Of a DNA stretch of 64,000 bases, positions 11,137 to 22,038 are shown one piece after another; position 1 is the stretch's first letter, and every line of letters begins with the position of its first letter. The notes under the pieces are model-generated. The model saw only the letters and a program-made list of their open reading frames with translations. It did no database searches and was not told where the DNA came from. A program made the position numbers and the translations under genes. Source of the DNA: Lactuca virosa. Taxonomy: Eukaryota; Streptophyta; Magnoliopsida; Asterales; Asteraceae. The stretch lies in the NCBI GenBank assembly GCA_928212115.1, contig CAKMRJ010003334.1:105542836-105606835 (forward strand), written 5' to 3'.

Positions 11137-11373
11137 TACTCCAAGGAGATAGCTAGGAAATAGATCCTATATACAGAGGAAAACACTAACGGCAGTGTGT
11201 GCGTCTGTAACTACATCTAAAGATGACGCCACACAGACGCAAAGGCGCTACAGTTGTCCTTGAAAACCTAATTTTTGGCGAGATAGAAGGAAGTATGAAG
11301 ATGGTGTGTATTTGCAATTATAGTGGGTATTCGTTTCTTCGTTCAAGAACATGGGTAGTAGAACTTACATGTA

Positions 11374-11461
11374 CATCTGATAGATTTTCCGGCTATGAAG
11401 GTAGAACCCTAAATCAGCATCTAATAGATTTTCCGGCTATGAAGGTTAAACCCTAAATCGG
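11374..11461. repeat. 44-bp tandem duplication
   Basis: Two units, catct(g/a)atagattttccgg… (11374-11417 and 11418-11461), each ending in an aaccctaaatc(a/g)g segment. On the minus strand the block resembles a 5' leader. No gene is identified in the surrounding 11137-11660. Confidence 0.85.
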
Positions 11462-11657
11462 CAGTGAAATGGGAAGAAAAAATCGATCATCAAAATCAGG
11501 GAAGAGAAAACGTCTTCAGCAGAGGCCCCCCAATCGATTAGAAGAGGCTGTGACGATAAAATAGAGGCGGTGGAAGATTTGTGACATGTATCATGAAGCG
11601 GTGGAAGATCTGTGGCAATCATCTATTGGTCAAGGAAGTTACTGTTCATAAGCCTTG

Positions 11658-11660
<3 letters not shown>

Positions 11661-11733
<73 letters not shown>
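11661..11733. repeat. (TA)n microsatellite
   Basis: Perfect TA run of about 73 bp. The following 11734-12309 is AT-rich DNA in which I see no gene. Confidence 0.95.
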
Positions 11734-11737
<4 letters not shown>

Positions 11738-12309
11738 GCATTATAAACTGATTATTTTTAATAAGTTCATAGAAAAAATGGAAAATTTTGAAACACTCCA
11801 TGTAATTATTGGTTTTGTTACATTTTAGTCTCATTTCAATCCTTAAATTTTTGATTTTGTCCTAATGTGGCCCTTGTGATTGACAACAACCGGTTTCGTC
11901 AGTTTCCCATGTAAATGTAAATTTCTTAACATTTTTTATAAGTTTTTAGTGTTATATGTATTGCTTTTTTAAGAATCCATAGAGCCATTCAAATGTATGT
12001 GTTTGTTCCATTTTGGTCACTAAAACAACAATCAAGATTTTAATGAGAAGCGCATTTTATTACGCCGATAAGATGAATATTGATTAAGGTACATTGTTTT
12101 TTAATATGAAAGAATGTGTGGGTTAAAAAAACCCTAAATTTAGACATAAATAGATTTATTTGCAAAATGGTTATTAATCCTCATATGATGTTGTTGATGG
12201 ACATATACAACTCAAGGGCCTTCATTCTAAACCCCGTACACTACTTGAATATTGAGCTAGAGATACACACACTCACATGAGTTTCTTAAGTATGGTAGAT
12301 TTGGACGTT

Positions 12310-12720
12310 TCTATATTTCTTGTTAAAGTTGTGATACTACCAATAAATCATGCTTATTATTGCATTCTCAGCGGGACATTAGATGAAGGTTTGAGGTTGA
12401 TAATGTTACATATGAAATTTAAAGAGTTCAATAATTAGAGTTTAAGTAATTGGGGTAGAATTAGTGGGCATATTGAACATGAGCGAACGTTGTTCATGAG
12501 CGACTTCTATAAGTAATTGATATTGAAGAAGATCATGTAGTAGAGGTAACAACATATGATGATGACACAAATCTTATAGAGGAAGTTGCGGAAGATCATG
12601 AAGCAAAGAAAGTTCAAGGTGAAATAGAGGAAGTTCAGGAATCAAAAATGCAAGTGCATGAAGCAAAGGTGCATGTTTATGAGTTCATTAACATGTCAAA
12701 GGTGGGGATACAGTGTGGTT
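12310..12720 (+). pseudogene. Relic resembling MuDR transposase N-terminal region
   Basis: The forward strand reads as discontinuous coding-like pieces: a segment with SGTLDEGLRL (about 12371-12400), then after stops an acidic stretch containing EVTTYDDDTNLIEEVAEDHE (about 12540-12605) and EIEEVQESKMQVHEAKVHVY (to about 12680). Plant MuDR-like transposases carry a (T/S)LDEGLR motif followed by an acidic spacer in the N-terminal region, which is why I suggest this family. No DDE core, SWIM zinc finger or TIR is seen, and the frame is broken. This is a low-confidence assignment from short motifs only. Confidence 0.3.
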
Positions 12721-13160
12721 TTAGGAAGAGGTGAATCCAGGTGTGGGGAAGGTGTTGTAGGTGTTTGTGACTAAAGTAAGTAACAAGTATGTGTGATACA
12801 TTACCAACTAAAACAAAACTAAAATTACTCATATTGCTAAGATACAAGAGAATATATTTGTTGGGGGAAAATTAGAGGTTTCCTATGTATCCATATACCA
12901 ATTTTCATCAGAGCTGTCATCAAATGATTGCGTGCTAAATACTTGCAAACTATTAGTGGCTTGATAATTGTCAGTTAGAGTGAACCAATCCCATAATGGA
13001 GAGAGAAACTTAGATTTCACTAAAGTATGAAGGCAACTGGTTATTTACCAATATGAGATCAACTCGGGGCAGCGCCAAGGATACTCTATTAGGTCGGCGA
13101 TATACCACCCGTATTTTTTTTACAACAATTAACATGTTAAAATTTACCACGTCAATTATA
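12721..13160. other. Unassigned intergenic DNA
   Basis: Moderate-GC sequence around 12950-13110 differs in texture from its AT-rich surroundings, but I could not match it to a gene, organellar segment or transposon. Confidence 0.4.
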
Positions 13161-13341
13161 CATTATAAAATTTAGAAAGGTCGTAAATAACACCTATTAT
13201 ATTTTGATAATATATTGTATTCTGATCCCGTATATATTTGTATATATTTAACCAAAATATATATTAGATGAAATTAATCAATTATAAATTGTAAAACGAA
13301 ATATATTTATAATGTTCTTTACGACCTTTCTAAATTTTATG
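13161..13341. mobile_element. 181-bp hairpin MITE candidate
   Basis: The left arm (13161-13187, cattataaaatttagaaagg then tcgtaaa) is matched by its inverse at 13318-13341 (tttacgacctttctaaattttatg). A ta dinucleotide stands directly outside each end. The loop is AT-rich and noncoding. The superfamily is not determinable. Confidence 0.6.
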
Positions 13342-13439
13342 TATTACAATATATATTCATGTATGTTAGGATATGTGATATAGTAGAGTAGAGTCAAAAA
13401 GTATAGTCTCTACATGCTTAAATGTTATTGTACTTGAAT

Positions 13440-13866
13440 TATTCATAATGGTTAACTGAGGGGTTGATGGCGAAACGACGACAGGTTAGGAGCCTATAGA
13501 CCCGTGTTGACGACGAAATGACAGGCATGCCGTAAGTCTAGATACATATTTTATTGGTGGATCGACGAAAGGTCGTGAGCCATTGTTTGTATGCATGCAT
13601 ATGTATTGTGATATATGGTATCTTGGGAAAACTCACTAAGCCTCGACTTACAGTTGTTGAATAACTATTTTCCAGTATGTTCTTCTGATCGTGGAAAGGC
13701 TCCAGCATGACTGTACTCGCATCGAAGAAATTAATAATGTTTTTAGACTTCCGCTAAAGCTCTCTTTTATAAATGTATGGAAATGATCTTTATAATAAAG
13801 ATGGGCTTTTGGAATAATGTTCTTCATGTTTTTTTTTTAAATATTGTTGAAAATCGGGACGTAACA
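13440..13866 (+). mobile_element. LTR 3'-end relic (gypsy type)
   Basis: The segment ending tcgggacgtaaca resembles the 3' end of the E0 LTR (…tttgggacgttaca). It shares the block 'gtatcttgggaa-actcactaagc' and a following tcttctgat(c/g)…ggaaaggc segment. The upstream part of the LTR and any internal domain are missing. The 143 bp between this relic and E0 are unassigned. Confidence 0.6.
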
Positions 13867-14009
13867 GGCGAAGTAGCAAAAACTCAATCGGGTTAGTGTA
13901 TGTGATGCTAAAGGTGGCTGAGGCATCATCCACGACGACATAGAAGGATAGCCATTCACTTGCCACATGAAACCGTAAGTGAAAGATCTATATACCCAAG
14001 AGTCATTAT

Positions 14010-15545
14010 TGTTACACCCGAGTCTCGATTAGTTTCCTTTCTTACCCTCCATTTAATTATATTTGCAATTCCGGTCCTTACGTTGGGCGTACCTGGATGG
14101 TACGATGGGCGTAAGGATCATTAAAGGATACGACATCGTTTTGGTGTACGTTGGGCGTACTCGGTCTGGACAAAACCCTAATCTTGGGGGTTTGGACCAT
14201 ATATATTGATCCTTAAGCCCCATCTCCCCACCCCATTTCCAGCCTCCATCACTTGAGACGTTTTCTTGCAAACCCTAGCCCCCATTATTGCATTTTGAGA
14301 CCTTTGAGTGTGTTTTTGCGTGTTCCAAAGGAAGAAGAAGGTGGTGGTGAAGCTTGGAAGCTAGAAGCAAGCTTGGATCTGGAAGTCTTTCATCATCCTA
14401 CATATCCAGAAGGTACAAAGTTCCCCACCTTGATGATTGAATTGTTAGATCTAGCTTGCATGGTGATATTATGAGCTTTTGTCCCCAAATTATGACTTTC
14501 TTGTGCACGACATGCTATAGAACATGATCATGTTAGTGGGAGCATGATAATTATTATTAGTATTGCAAGATAGCAATGTTAATTATAGAAAACAAAAGTT
14601 TCAATTCGTGAAGTTGCATGGGTTGAAAAGTTGTTTTGCTATAATTAATGGAGAGGAAATTATACTTCATTTCAATTCTAAAAGCTTAGATTGAGGTTTT
14701 AATCATCTTTAGTCAAGGATATATATGAATTTTGTGTTGGAATGGCTCAACATAAGGAAATTCTATATATGGGTCCATTATTTGCTTTCTAAAATTCGAT
14801 TATGATTACGGCATCCCTTTTCATCTTCTGAATTATGAGAACTTGGCAAAAAGAAATTTGGGCTGTCCTTTTGGACGTTTTTCCATGTATTGGGTCATAA
14901 AAATATGATCTTGGCCCCTGAGATTCTTTCATGCAATTCATTAAGAGCTTTAGTGGTTAAAAAGAGTTAGGGTTTTGTTGTTGGGTTTGTTCTAGGCATG
15001 TAAAACCATAAAGTTGGAAACTTTATGGTTTGGGATATGTTTTAAGACTAGATCTGAGGCTTAGACGAAATGACCTAAGGGATTAAGTCCTTAAAAGTTG
15101 GATTTTTAGGCCATCACGTACGTTGGGCGTACCTGGACGTACGCTGTTAGGAGCCCGACCAAGATCAAGGGTATGCGGGGTGTACTAGCCGAGTACGTTG
15201 AGCGTACTCGTTCTGTATTGAGTTTTTGACCATTGACCATTGACTTTTGACCAAGTTTGACTTTGGGTTTTTAGGAGTATTGTAGTCTAACATTACAAAT
15301 TGGGTCTTAGTTTATTGTTTAGGCGGACAGTAGAGCCGGTATGTGTTACAAAGTTCTGTGCAGTTACTCCTTGATCGTGAGTTGAGTTCTCTCACTATGT
15401 CAATGAGTCTAAGGCACCAAGGCCGACCCATTTATTGATTTTATGTATCCTAGGATGTAGGATTGCTATGATAGTATTATGTGTGCTTTGTTTGTGTATA
15501 TGTCGACATATGGATGGTTGGGATGAGACTGAAGGTCAACAAATC
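14010..15545 (+). repeat. E0 5' LTR, 3'-truncated
   Basis: It aligns to the 3' LTR from its first base, but carries about 330 bp (roughly 14528-14855) that the 3' LTR lacks, and stops matching it after about 15545. Palindromic motifs of the form acgttgggcgtac lie at about 14080-14165 and 15116-15212. A TATA-like 'accatatatattgatcc' follows the first cluster at about 14197. The frame at 14253-14474 is an incidental leader frame. Confidence 0.85.
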
Positions 15546-15803
15546 CAGTAGATTCCTAGTGGAACTAGGAGTGGTGGTCACTCTTTAGGAGTATGTTTTA
15601 GGGTGCGCGTGCACCAAGCATAGAGGGTCCGGTAACCCAAGGGTTTGTGGTGATCACTGAGACAAATACGGATAGATGTGGAAGGTAGTATGGGCCTGTA
15701 CTACTGAAAGCACATGATATGTACGCATGTCAGGAAACCACAAGACCCGAGGTTGAGTCATATGAGTTGTAGATATTTACTCTTTTGGTGAATTGATGAA
15801 TTT
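15546..15803 (+). other. E0 leader of unclear origin
   Basis: This replaces the expected LTR 3' end and primer-binding site. It ends in 'tgtttatttttttcag' directly before the first gag-like residues at about 15822, which looks like an intron acceptor. No TGGTATCAGAGC-type primer-binding site is present. Confidence 0.5.
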
Positions 15804-17022
15804 ATGTTTATTTTTTTCAGCGTGGTGGTCAGTAGAGGTTCGGGATTCGGAGCTGGTGAGCCAGTACGGATGGTTGTACTGGATGAGGAGATTCATGAGT
15901 TTATCTCTGCCGAGGTAGTTGCAGGTGTTCAGGGTGCTATCCCGGAGATGTTTGGGTCGGTGAAGACCGCCATGATTGAGATATTTGACTAGCGTTATGC
16001 TGATGTGACGCAGGCTGCCGCTGCCACAGCCACAGCCACTGCAGCAGGGGTAGGAGGATCTTTCCAATATTAAAGCTTCAGTAACACGAAGCCTCAGGAG
16101 TTTGATGGGGTCAAGGACCCAATTGTAGTGATGAGATGGTTGTCGGACGTGGAGGGATGTTTCTTCACGTGTTCCTGTCTGGAGGACCAGAAGGTCAGGT
16201 GTGCCCTGAACCTTCTACGCTTGGGGGCGAAGGACTGGTGGAAGCTTGTGATCAGTTCTTACTCATCTGTGGAGATAGCCATAGTGACTTGGGGTCAGTT
16301 TACTAAGATGTTTTGAGTTGAGTATGTGCCTTTGGTGGAGAGAATGAGTATGTGCCTTTGACCCAGGAGTATCTGTCACTTAGACAGACGACGGAGTCGG
16401 TGATGGAGATCACCAAGAAGTTTCCCGAGAGAGCACTTTCTTCCCTGAGTATGCATCTTCCAAGCGGGTCCAGATGTTGCGATATCTGATCATGCTCAAG
16501 AATGAGATACGAGATTTTGTTTATACTCAGCAATATAAAACACTTTCTGATCTGCAGTCTGCTGCTCGAAGGAGAGAGATTGAAACTGAGACTCAGGTTA
16601 GGGAGCAACGTCAGGCCCCAATTCAGTCGCAGTTGGTGACGAAGTAGGCCAAACCCGCTGATTCACGCCGTGGAGGGCAGAGGGGTTGCACCTATGGTAG
16701 GTGCGGGAAGACACATGAGAAAGCCTGTGATCAGCGACATGGTGCCACAATTATGGAAGGCAGGGCTATTTCGCGAGGGATTGTTGACAGCCGCAGTAGC
16801 AGAGCTCTTCACCAGGTGCACGTATTTGTTACCATTGCGATCAGGTGGGCCATGTAAAGGCCAAATGCCCTCAACTAGTTTCTAGGCCTGTGTAGGCACC
16901 AGTCCCAACTATTCTTTGGATCACAGCCAAATGTCAGGGGAGGGCTGAGGCCCCGAGATCTAGAGGACGTGCTTTTCAAATGACGGTTGAGGAAGCCAGA
17001 GCGGCGCCAAATGTCGTTGCTG
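15804..17022 (+). pseudogene. E0 gag, degenerate
   Basis: Gag is the structural protein that packages retrotransposon RNA into virus-like particles in the cytoplasm. Pieces are in order but in shifting frames: an N-terminal piece with VQGAIPEMFGSVKTAMIEIFD then a stop (15992); the capsid-like piece MRWLSDVEGCFFTCSCLEDQ…LLRLGAKDWWKLV (16130-16313) then a stop; a coiled, charged region (16500-16640); and an intact zinc knuckle CYHCDQVGHVKAKC (CX2CX4HX4C) at about 16827-16868. The final stretch MTVEEARAAPNVVAG runs into the intron-like segment. At least three frame breaks make it non-functional. Confidence 0.85.
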
Positions 17023-17087
17023 GTATGTATCTATTTATTTTTCTGTCTGATTATTTACATTACGCTTATGATTCATATTGTTGTTAG
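17023..17087 (+). other. 65-bp GT-AG intron-like segment at gag/pol junction
   Basis: The gag frame ends …PNVVAG and the protease frame begins TFLVNSLHALVLFDSG. Between them lie 65 bp beginning gtatgtat and ending ttgttgttag, AT-rich (about 70%) against mixed-GC coding flanks. Removing exactly this segment joins gag and pol in one frame. Reading through it instead reaches a TAG whose AG is the putative acceptor, so unspliced RNA would stop there. E1 and E2 have no interruption at the equivalent place. Splicing itself is inferred. Confidence 0.55.
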
Positions 17088-20000
17088 GTACTTTTCTTGT
17101 GAACTCCTTGCATGCATTAGTGCTATTTGACTCGGGTGTGAGTCGGTCATTTGTATCCTCGGCGTTTAGTAGGAGTTTTGGTATTCCTTTAGATGCACTG
17201 GAGAATCCTATGCAGATTTCTGTTTCCAGCCAAGACAGAGTCTCTGTTGCGAGTGTTTTCCGTGAGTGTACTTTGGAGATTTTTAGAGTGTTATACCCGA
17301 TTGACATGGTCCCGATTCCCATGGGGGATGTTAGTGTTATTGTAGGCATGGATTGGCTGAGCTGGTTTAGGGCTAAGATTGATTGCGATAGGCAGCTAGT
17401 GGTGGTTCGTTCCCCGGGTGGGGGAGCGTTGGCCATTTATTGTGAGGGTACCAGGGTTGGTTCAACATTCTGCTCAGCAGCGAGGGCCCGGAAGTGTATT
17501 CTGCATGGGTGCTCAGGTTATCTGGCATATGTGGTAGATACGCATGGAGAGTCAAGTCGTTCAGTATCAGATGTCCCGATAGTTCGGGATTTCCTGGAGG
17601 ATTTGCTTGGTATACCACCAGAGAGGCAGGTGGAGTTTAGGATCGATCTGATTCCTGGTGCAACCCCGATCTCCAAAGCACCTTATCGCCTTGTACCTCC
17701 AGAGATGCATGAGTTGTCCTCTCAGCTCCAGGAGATGTTGGGCAAGCAGTTCATTCGACCGAGCAATTCGCCGTTCGGAGCACTGATTCTGTTTGTGAAA
17801 AAGAAGGACGGTACCCATCGGATGTGCATAGATTACCGGGAGTTGAACAAGTTGACAGTGAAAAATCGTTACCCACTCCCAAGGATTGATGACTTATTTG
17901 ATCAGCTGCAGGGAGCATCTTGGTTCTACAATATTGATTTGAGGTCGGGGTACCATCATATGAGAGTTATAGAGGATGATATGTAGAAGACAGCTTTCCG
18001 CACTCGTTATGGCCATTATGAGTTTGTGGTGATGCCATTTGGGCTCACCAACGTACGTGCAGTATTCATGGATCTGATGAACAAGGTGTGTCGACCGATG
18101 CTCGATCGGTCCATTATTGTAATCATCGATGATATCTTGGTCCACTCCAAGACCAAAGAGTTACATGAGGAGCATTTGTGGGAGCTCCTAGGAGTTCTGA
18201 GGAAGGAGAGGCTATATGCCAAGTTCTACAAGTGCGAGTTCTGGTTGCTTGGGGTTCAGTTTTTGGGTCACCTCGTCAACCGGAATGGGATATTGGTCGA
18301 TCCGGCCAAGGTGGAGGTAGTTATGCAGTGTGAGGTTCCGACGACTCCCTTAGAGATCAGGAGTTTTCTGGGTTTGGTGGGGTATTATCGAAGATTCATC
18401 CAGGATTTCTCCAAGATTGTTGTTCCTCTCACCCGTTTGACTAAGAAGGGTGTGGATTTTATTTTGGGGGCCTGAGCAGCAGGCGGCATCTGAAACTTTA
18501 TGGCAGAGACTGTGTGAGGCCCCAGTGTTGACCCTTCCATAGGGCGTAAAGGATATGGTGGTGTATTGTGATGCTTCCATCACCGGGCTGGGCGCGGTAC
18601 TCATGCAACGGGGTAGAGTGATTGCTTATGCGTCACGTCAGTTGAAGCCTCATGAGGCTAACTACCCTAATCATGATTTGGAGTTAGGGGTTGTAGTTTT
18701 TTGCCCTCAAGATCTGGAGACATTACCTATACGGGGTCCGTTGCACCATCTATACGGACCATAAAAGTTTGAGATACCTTATGGACCAGCCGAACCTGAA
18801 TATGAGGCAGAGGAGGTGGCTCGACGTAGACAAGGATTATGCCTTTGAGATCCTGTATCACCCGGGTAAGGCCATCGTAGTGGCCGACACATTAAGTCGC
18901 AGGGTGGTGAGTACACCTAGAGGAGGGTCATGTATGAGGGTGACGATTACCTCCCCGCTCTTGGATTTGGTTAGGGAGGCACAAGAAGAGGGGATCAAGG
19001 AAGGGAACCAGAAGAAGGAGAAGATGAAGGATCAATTTGCTACTTTTGCCACAAATAGCAGAGGGTTGTTGACACAGTGTGGTAGTATATGGATTCCGGT
19101 TACTGGAGGGGTGAGACATATTTTGATGGATGAGGCACATAAGTCTCGACTTTCTATACATCCTGGTGCGACCAAGATGTACCGGGACCTGAGACTCAGC
19201 TACTGGTGGCCCTGCATGAAGAGTGCACATTTTCTTCAAATGTCTCATGGAAAGCTACAACCTTTGGAAATTCCCATTTGGAAATGGGAGCAAATTTCTA
19301 TGGACTTCATCACGAAGTTACCCCGTACTCCTCGCGCTTTTGATGCTATTTGGGTAATTGTTGATAGATTGACCAAGAGTGCACATTTTCTTGCGATTCA
19401 AGAGAGTTCATCGACCGAGAAGTTGGCAGATATCTACGTTCGAGAGGTGATATCTCTTCATGGGGTACCAGTTTCCATCGTATCAGACAGGGATGTTCGT
19501 TTACTTCTAGGTTTTGGAAGAGGTTTCATGAGGAGTTGGGTACGAGGTTACATTTCAACACTGCTTATCACCCTCATAACGACGGTCAGAGTGAGTGTAC
19601 AATTCAGACGTTGTAGGATATGTTGAGGGCTTGCATTATTGATTTTGGTGGGAGTTAGGATACCTACCTTCCTTTGGCAAAGTTCTCGTACAATAATAGT
19701 TACCACTCCAGTATTGGTGCACCACCCTTCGAGCTTCTCTATGGGAGGAAATGTCGCACCCCGATATGTTGGGGTGAGGTCAGACAACGAATCATGGGGA
19801 GCACTGAGGTAGTACTCCAAACTACAGAGATGATTCAACAGGTGAGACAAAGACTACAGACAGCTCCGAGTCGACAGAAGAGTTATGCAGACCGTCGACG
19901 TTCTGAGCTGGAGTTCTAGGTTGGGGACATGATTTTACTGAAGGTGTCACCATGGAAGGGCATGGTATGCTCCAGGATGCGGGGAAAGTTGGGAACCCGA

Positions 20001-20365
20001 TTCGTCGGACCATTTCGTGTGATTGCCAGGGTGGGCAAGGTGGCCTACCGATTGGATATACCAGACGAGCTCAGTCAGCTTCATAACACTTTTTCATGTT
20101 TCATCAGTTGCAGAAGTGTTTGGTGGATGATACAGCGGTAGTAACGCTAGATGAAATTCAGGTAGATGAGCGGTTGAACTATGTGGAGAGACCGATTGCG
20201 ATTCTTGACCAGAAGATGAAGGCCTTGCGCAAACAAGGTTGTACCATTGGTCAATGTTCAGTGGTATCATCGAAAGGGTTCCGAGTGGACTTGGGAGTCG
20301 GAGTCTGAGATGAGGGGGCATTATCCAGAGTTGTTTACTTCAGCGGACTTTAAGGACGAAGTATG
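17088..20365 (+). pseudogene. E0 pol: protease-RT-RNase H-integrase-chromodomain tail
   Basis: Pol supplies the enzymes for reverse transcription and integration. Visible in order: aspartic protease LVLFDSGVSRSF (17110-17145) and VGMDWLS; RT with MCIDYRELNKLTVKNRYPLP, IDLRSGYHH, then a TAG at about 17984-17986; RT continues with VMPFGLTN and the catalytic IIDDILVHS (about 18123-18150) to a stop at 18475; RNase H VVYCDASITGLG (about 18558) and ASRQLKPHE; an integrase with MDFITKLPRTP and IVSDRDVR but lacking the Cys pair of its zinc finger (rearranged at about 19215-19240). After more frame breaks come YNNSYHSSIG…YGRKCRTPICW and the C-terminal VGDMILLKVSPWKGM. A frameshifted chromodomain-like tail ends at GHYPELFTS. 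It is dead. Confidence 0.9.
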
Positions 20366-20370
20366 ATCCA

Positions 20371-20383
20371 AGTGGGGGAGAAT
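20371..20383 (+). promoter_or_regulatory. E0 polypurine tract
   Basis: agtgggggagaat lies immediately upstream of the 3' LTR, the plus-strand primer site for reverse transcription. Confidence 0.85.
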
Positions 20384-22033
20384 TGTTACACCCAAGTCCC
20401 GATTAGTTTCCTTTCCTACCCTTCATTTACTTATTTTTGCAATTTCCGTCCTTAAGCCTGACGTACCTGGATGGTATGTTGGGCGTAAGGATCATTAAAG
20501 GATACGACGTCGTTTTGGTGTATGCTGGGCGTACTCGGTCTGGATGAAAACCCTAATCTTGGGGGTTTGGACCATATATATTGATCCTTAAGCCCCATAT
20601 CCCCACCCCATTTCCAGCCTCCATCACTTGAGATGTTTTCTTTCACACCCAAGCCCGCATTATTGCATTTTGAGACCTTTACGTGTGTTTTTGTGTGTTC
20701 CAAAGGAAAACGAAGGTGGCAGTGAAGCATGGAAGCTAGTAGCAAGCTTGGATCTGGAAGTCTTGCATCATCCTACATCTCCATAAGGTATAAAGTTCCC
20801 AACTTGATGATCGAATTGTTAGATCTAGCTTGGATGGTGATATTATGAGCTTTTGTCCCCACATTATGACTTTCTTGTGCATGACATCCTATAGAACATT
20901 TGGGTTGTCCTTTTTGACGTTTTTCCATGTCTTGGGTCATAAAAATATGATCTTAGCCCCTGAGATTCTTTCATGCAAGTCATTAAGATCTTTAGTGGTT
21001 AAGAAGAGTTAGGGTTTTGTTGTTGGGTTTGTTCTAGGCATGTAAAACCATATAGTTGGAAACTTTATGTTTTGGGATATGTTTTAAGACTAGATCTGAG
21101 GCTTGGACGAAATGAATTAATGGATTAAGTCCTTAAAAGTTGGATTTTTAAGCCATTGTGTATGCTGGGCGTACCTGGATGTATGCTGTTAGGAGCCCGA
21201 CCAGGATCAAGGGTACGCGGGGTGTACTAGCCGAGTACGCTGGGCGTACTCGGTATGTGTTTACTTTTTAACCGTTGACCGTTGACTTTTAACCAAGTTT
21301 GACTTTGGGTTTTTGGGAGTATTGTAGTCTAACATTACAAATTGGGTCTCGGTTTATTGTTTAGGCGGACAATAGAGTCGGTGTGTGTTACAGAGTTCTG
21401 TGCAGTTACTCTTGATCGTGAGGTGAGTTTTCTCACTATGCCAATGAGTCTAAGGCACCAAGGCCGACCCATTTATTAATTTTATGTATCCTAGGATGTA
21501 GGATTGCTATGATAGTCTTATGTATGCTTTGTTTGTGTATATGTCCACATATGGATGGTTGGGTTGAGACTGAAAGTCAACAAACCCGGTATGGTAAGGT
21601 TGAGGTCGCGTGCCAACAAACATGGATGGTTGGGTTGAGCCCACGTGCCAATAAAACCTGGATGTTTGGGTTGAGGTGTTACTGCTTCGTGCAGTAAAGC
21701 AATAAAACTGGTATGGTTGGGTTGAGGTCAAGGACCAACAAACCCTGTATGCATGCTATGTATTATATCTACATTATTTGTGGTGTGTGGTATCTTGGGA
21801 AGCTCACTAAGCTTTGGCTTACAGTTTGGATTTCAATGTTTTAGGTACTTCTGATGAGCGGGGAAAGGCGAAGGTGTGATTGTACGCATCATCCAACTTT
21901 TTTGTGATTGAGAGATACTATGATTTGATATTTTGACTTATATTTGTTTGTAAAACAATGTTTTGATAATTATTGAACTATTGGGTTATGTTTTAAAATT
22001 GAAAAATTTTACTCTGGTATTTGGGACGTTACA
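20384..22033 (+). repeat. E0 3' LTR, 1650 bp
   Basis: TGTTACACCC…GACGTTACA. It has the palindrome-like clusters gtacgctgggcgtac at about 20460-20540 and 21160-21262. The last 440 bp, including a diverged tandem patch of 'atggttgggttgag' (about 21553-21725), have no counterpart in the 5' LTR. It lacks the ~330-bp block present in the 5' LTR after 'tatagaacat'. Confidence 0.93.
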
Positions 22034-22038
22034 ATTAT

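Larger units (their letters stand above)
14010..22033 (+). mobile_element. E0: Ty3/gypsy chromovirus-type element, 8024 bp, defective
   Basis: It starts TGTTACACCC and ends GACGTTACA. A perfect 5-bp duplication attat flanks it (14005-14009 and 22034-22038). The order is LTR, gag, protease, RT, RNase H, integrase, chromodomain-like tail, polypurine tract, LTR, which is the Ty3/gypsy order; the C-terminal tail places it with chromoviruses, probably the Tekay/Del lineage (inference). The LTRs differ by clearly more than a few percent plus large indels, so the insertion is old. The 5' LTR lacks its last ~440 bp, and no primer-binding site is visible after it. Gag and pol carry several stops and frameshifts. 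It cannot encode its own proteins. Confidence 0.93.

Noticed and set aside
11640..11760. Inverted similarity around the (TA)n run (ataagcctt and aaggcattat) as a MITE
   Set aside because: Only about ten bases match, which is too little in AT-rich DNA.
17894..18222. Minus-strand frames opposite E0 reverse transcriptase
   Set aside because: They are shadows of the plus-strand pol gene without any motif.
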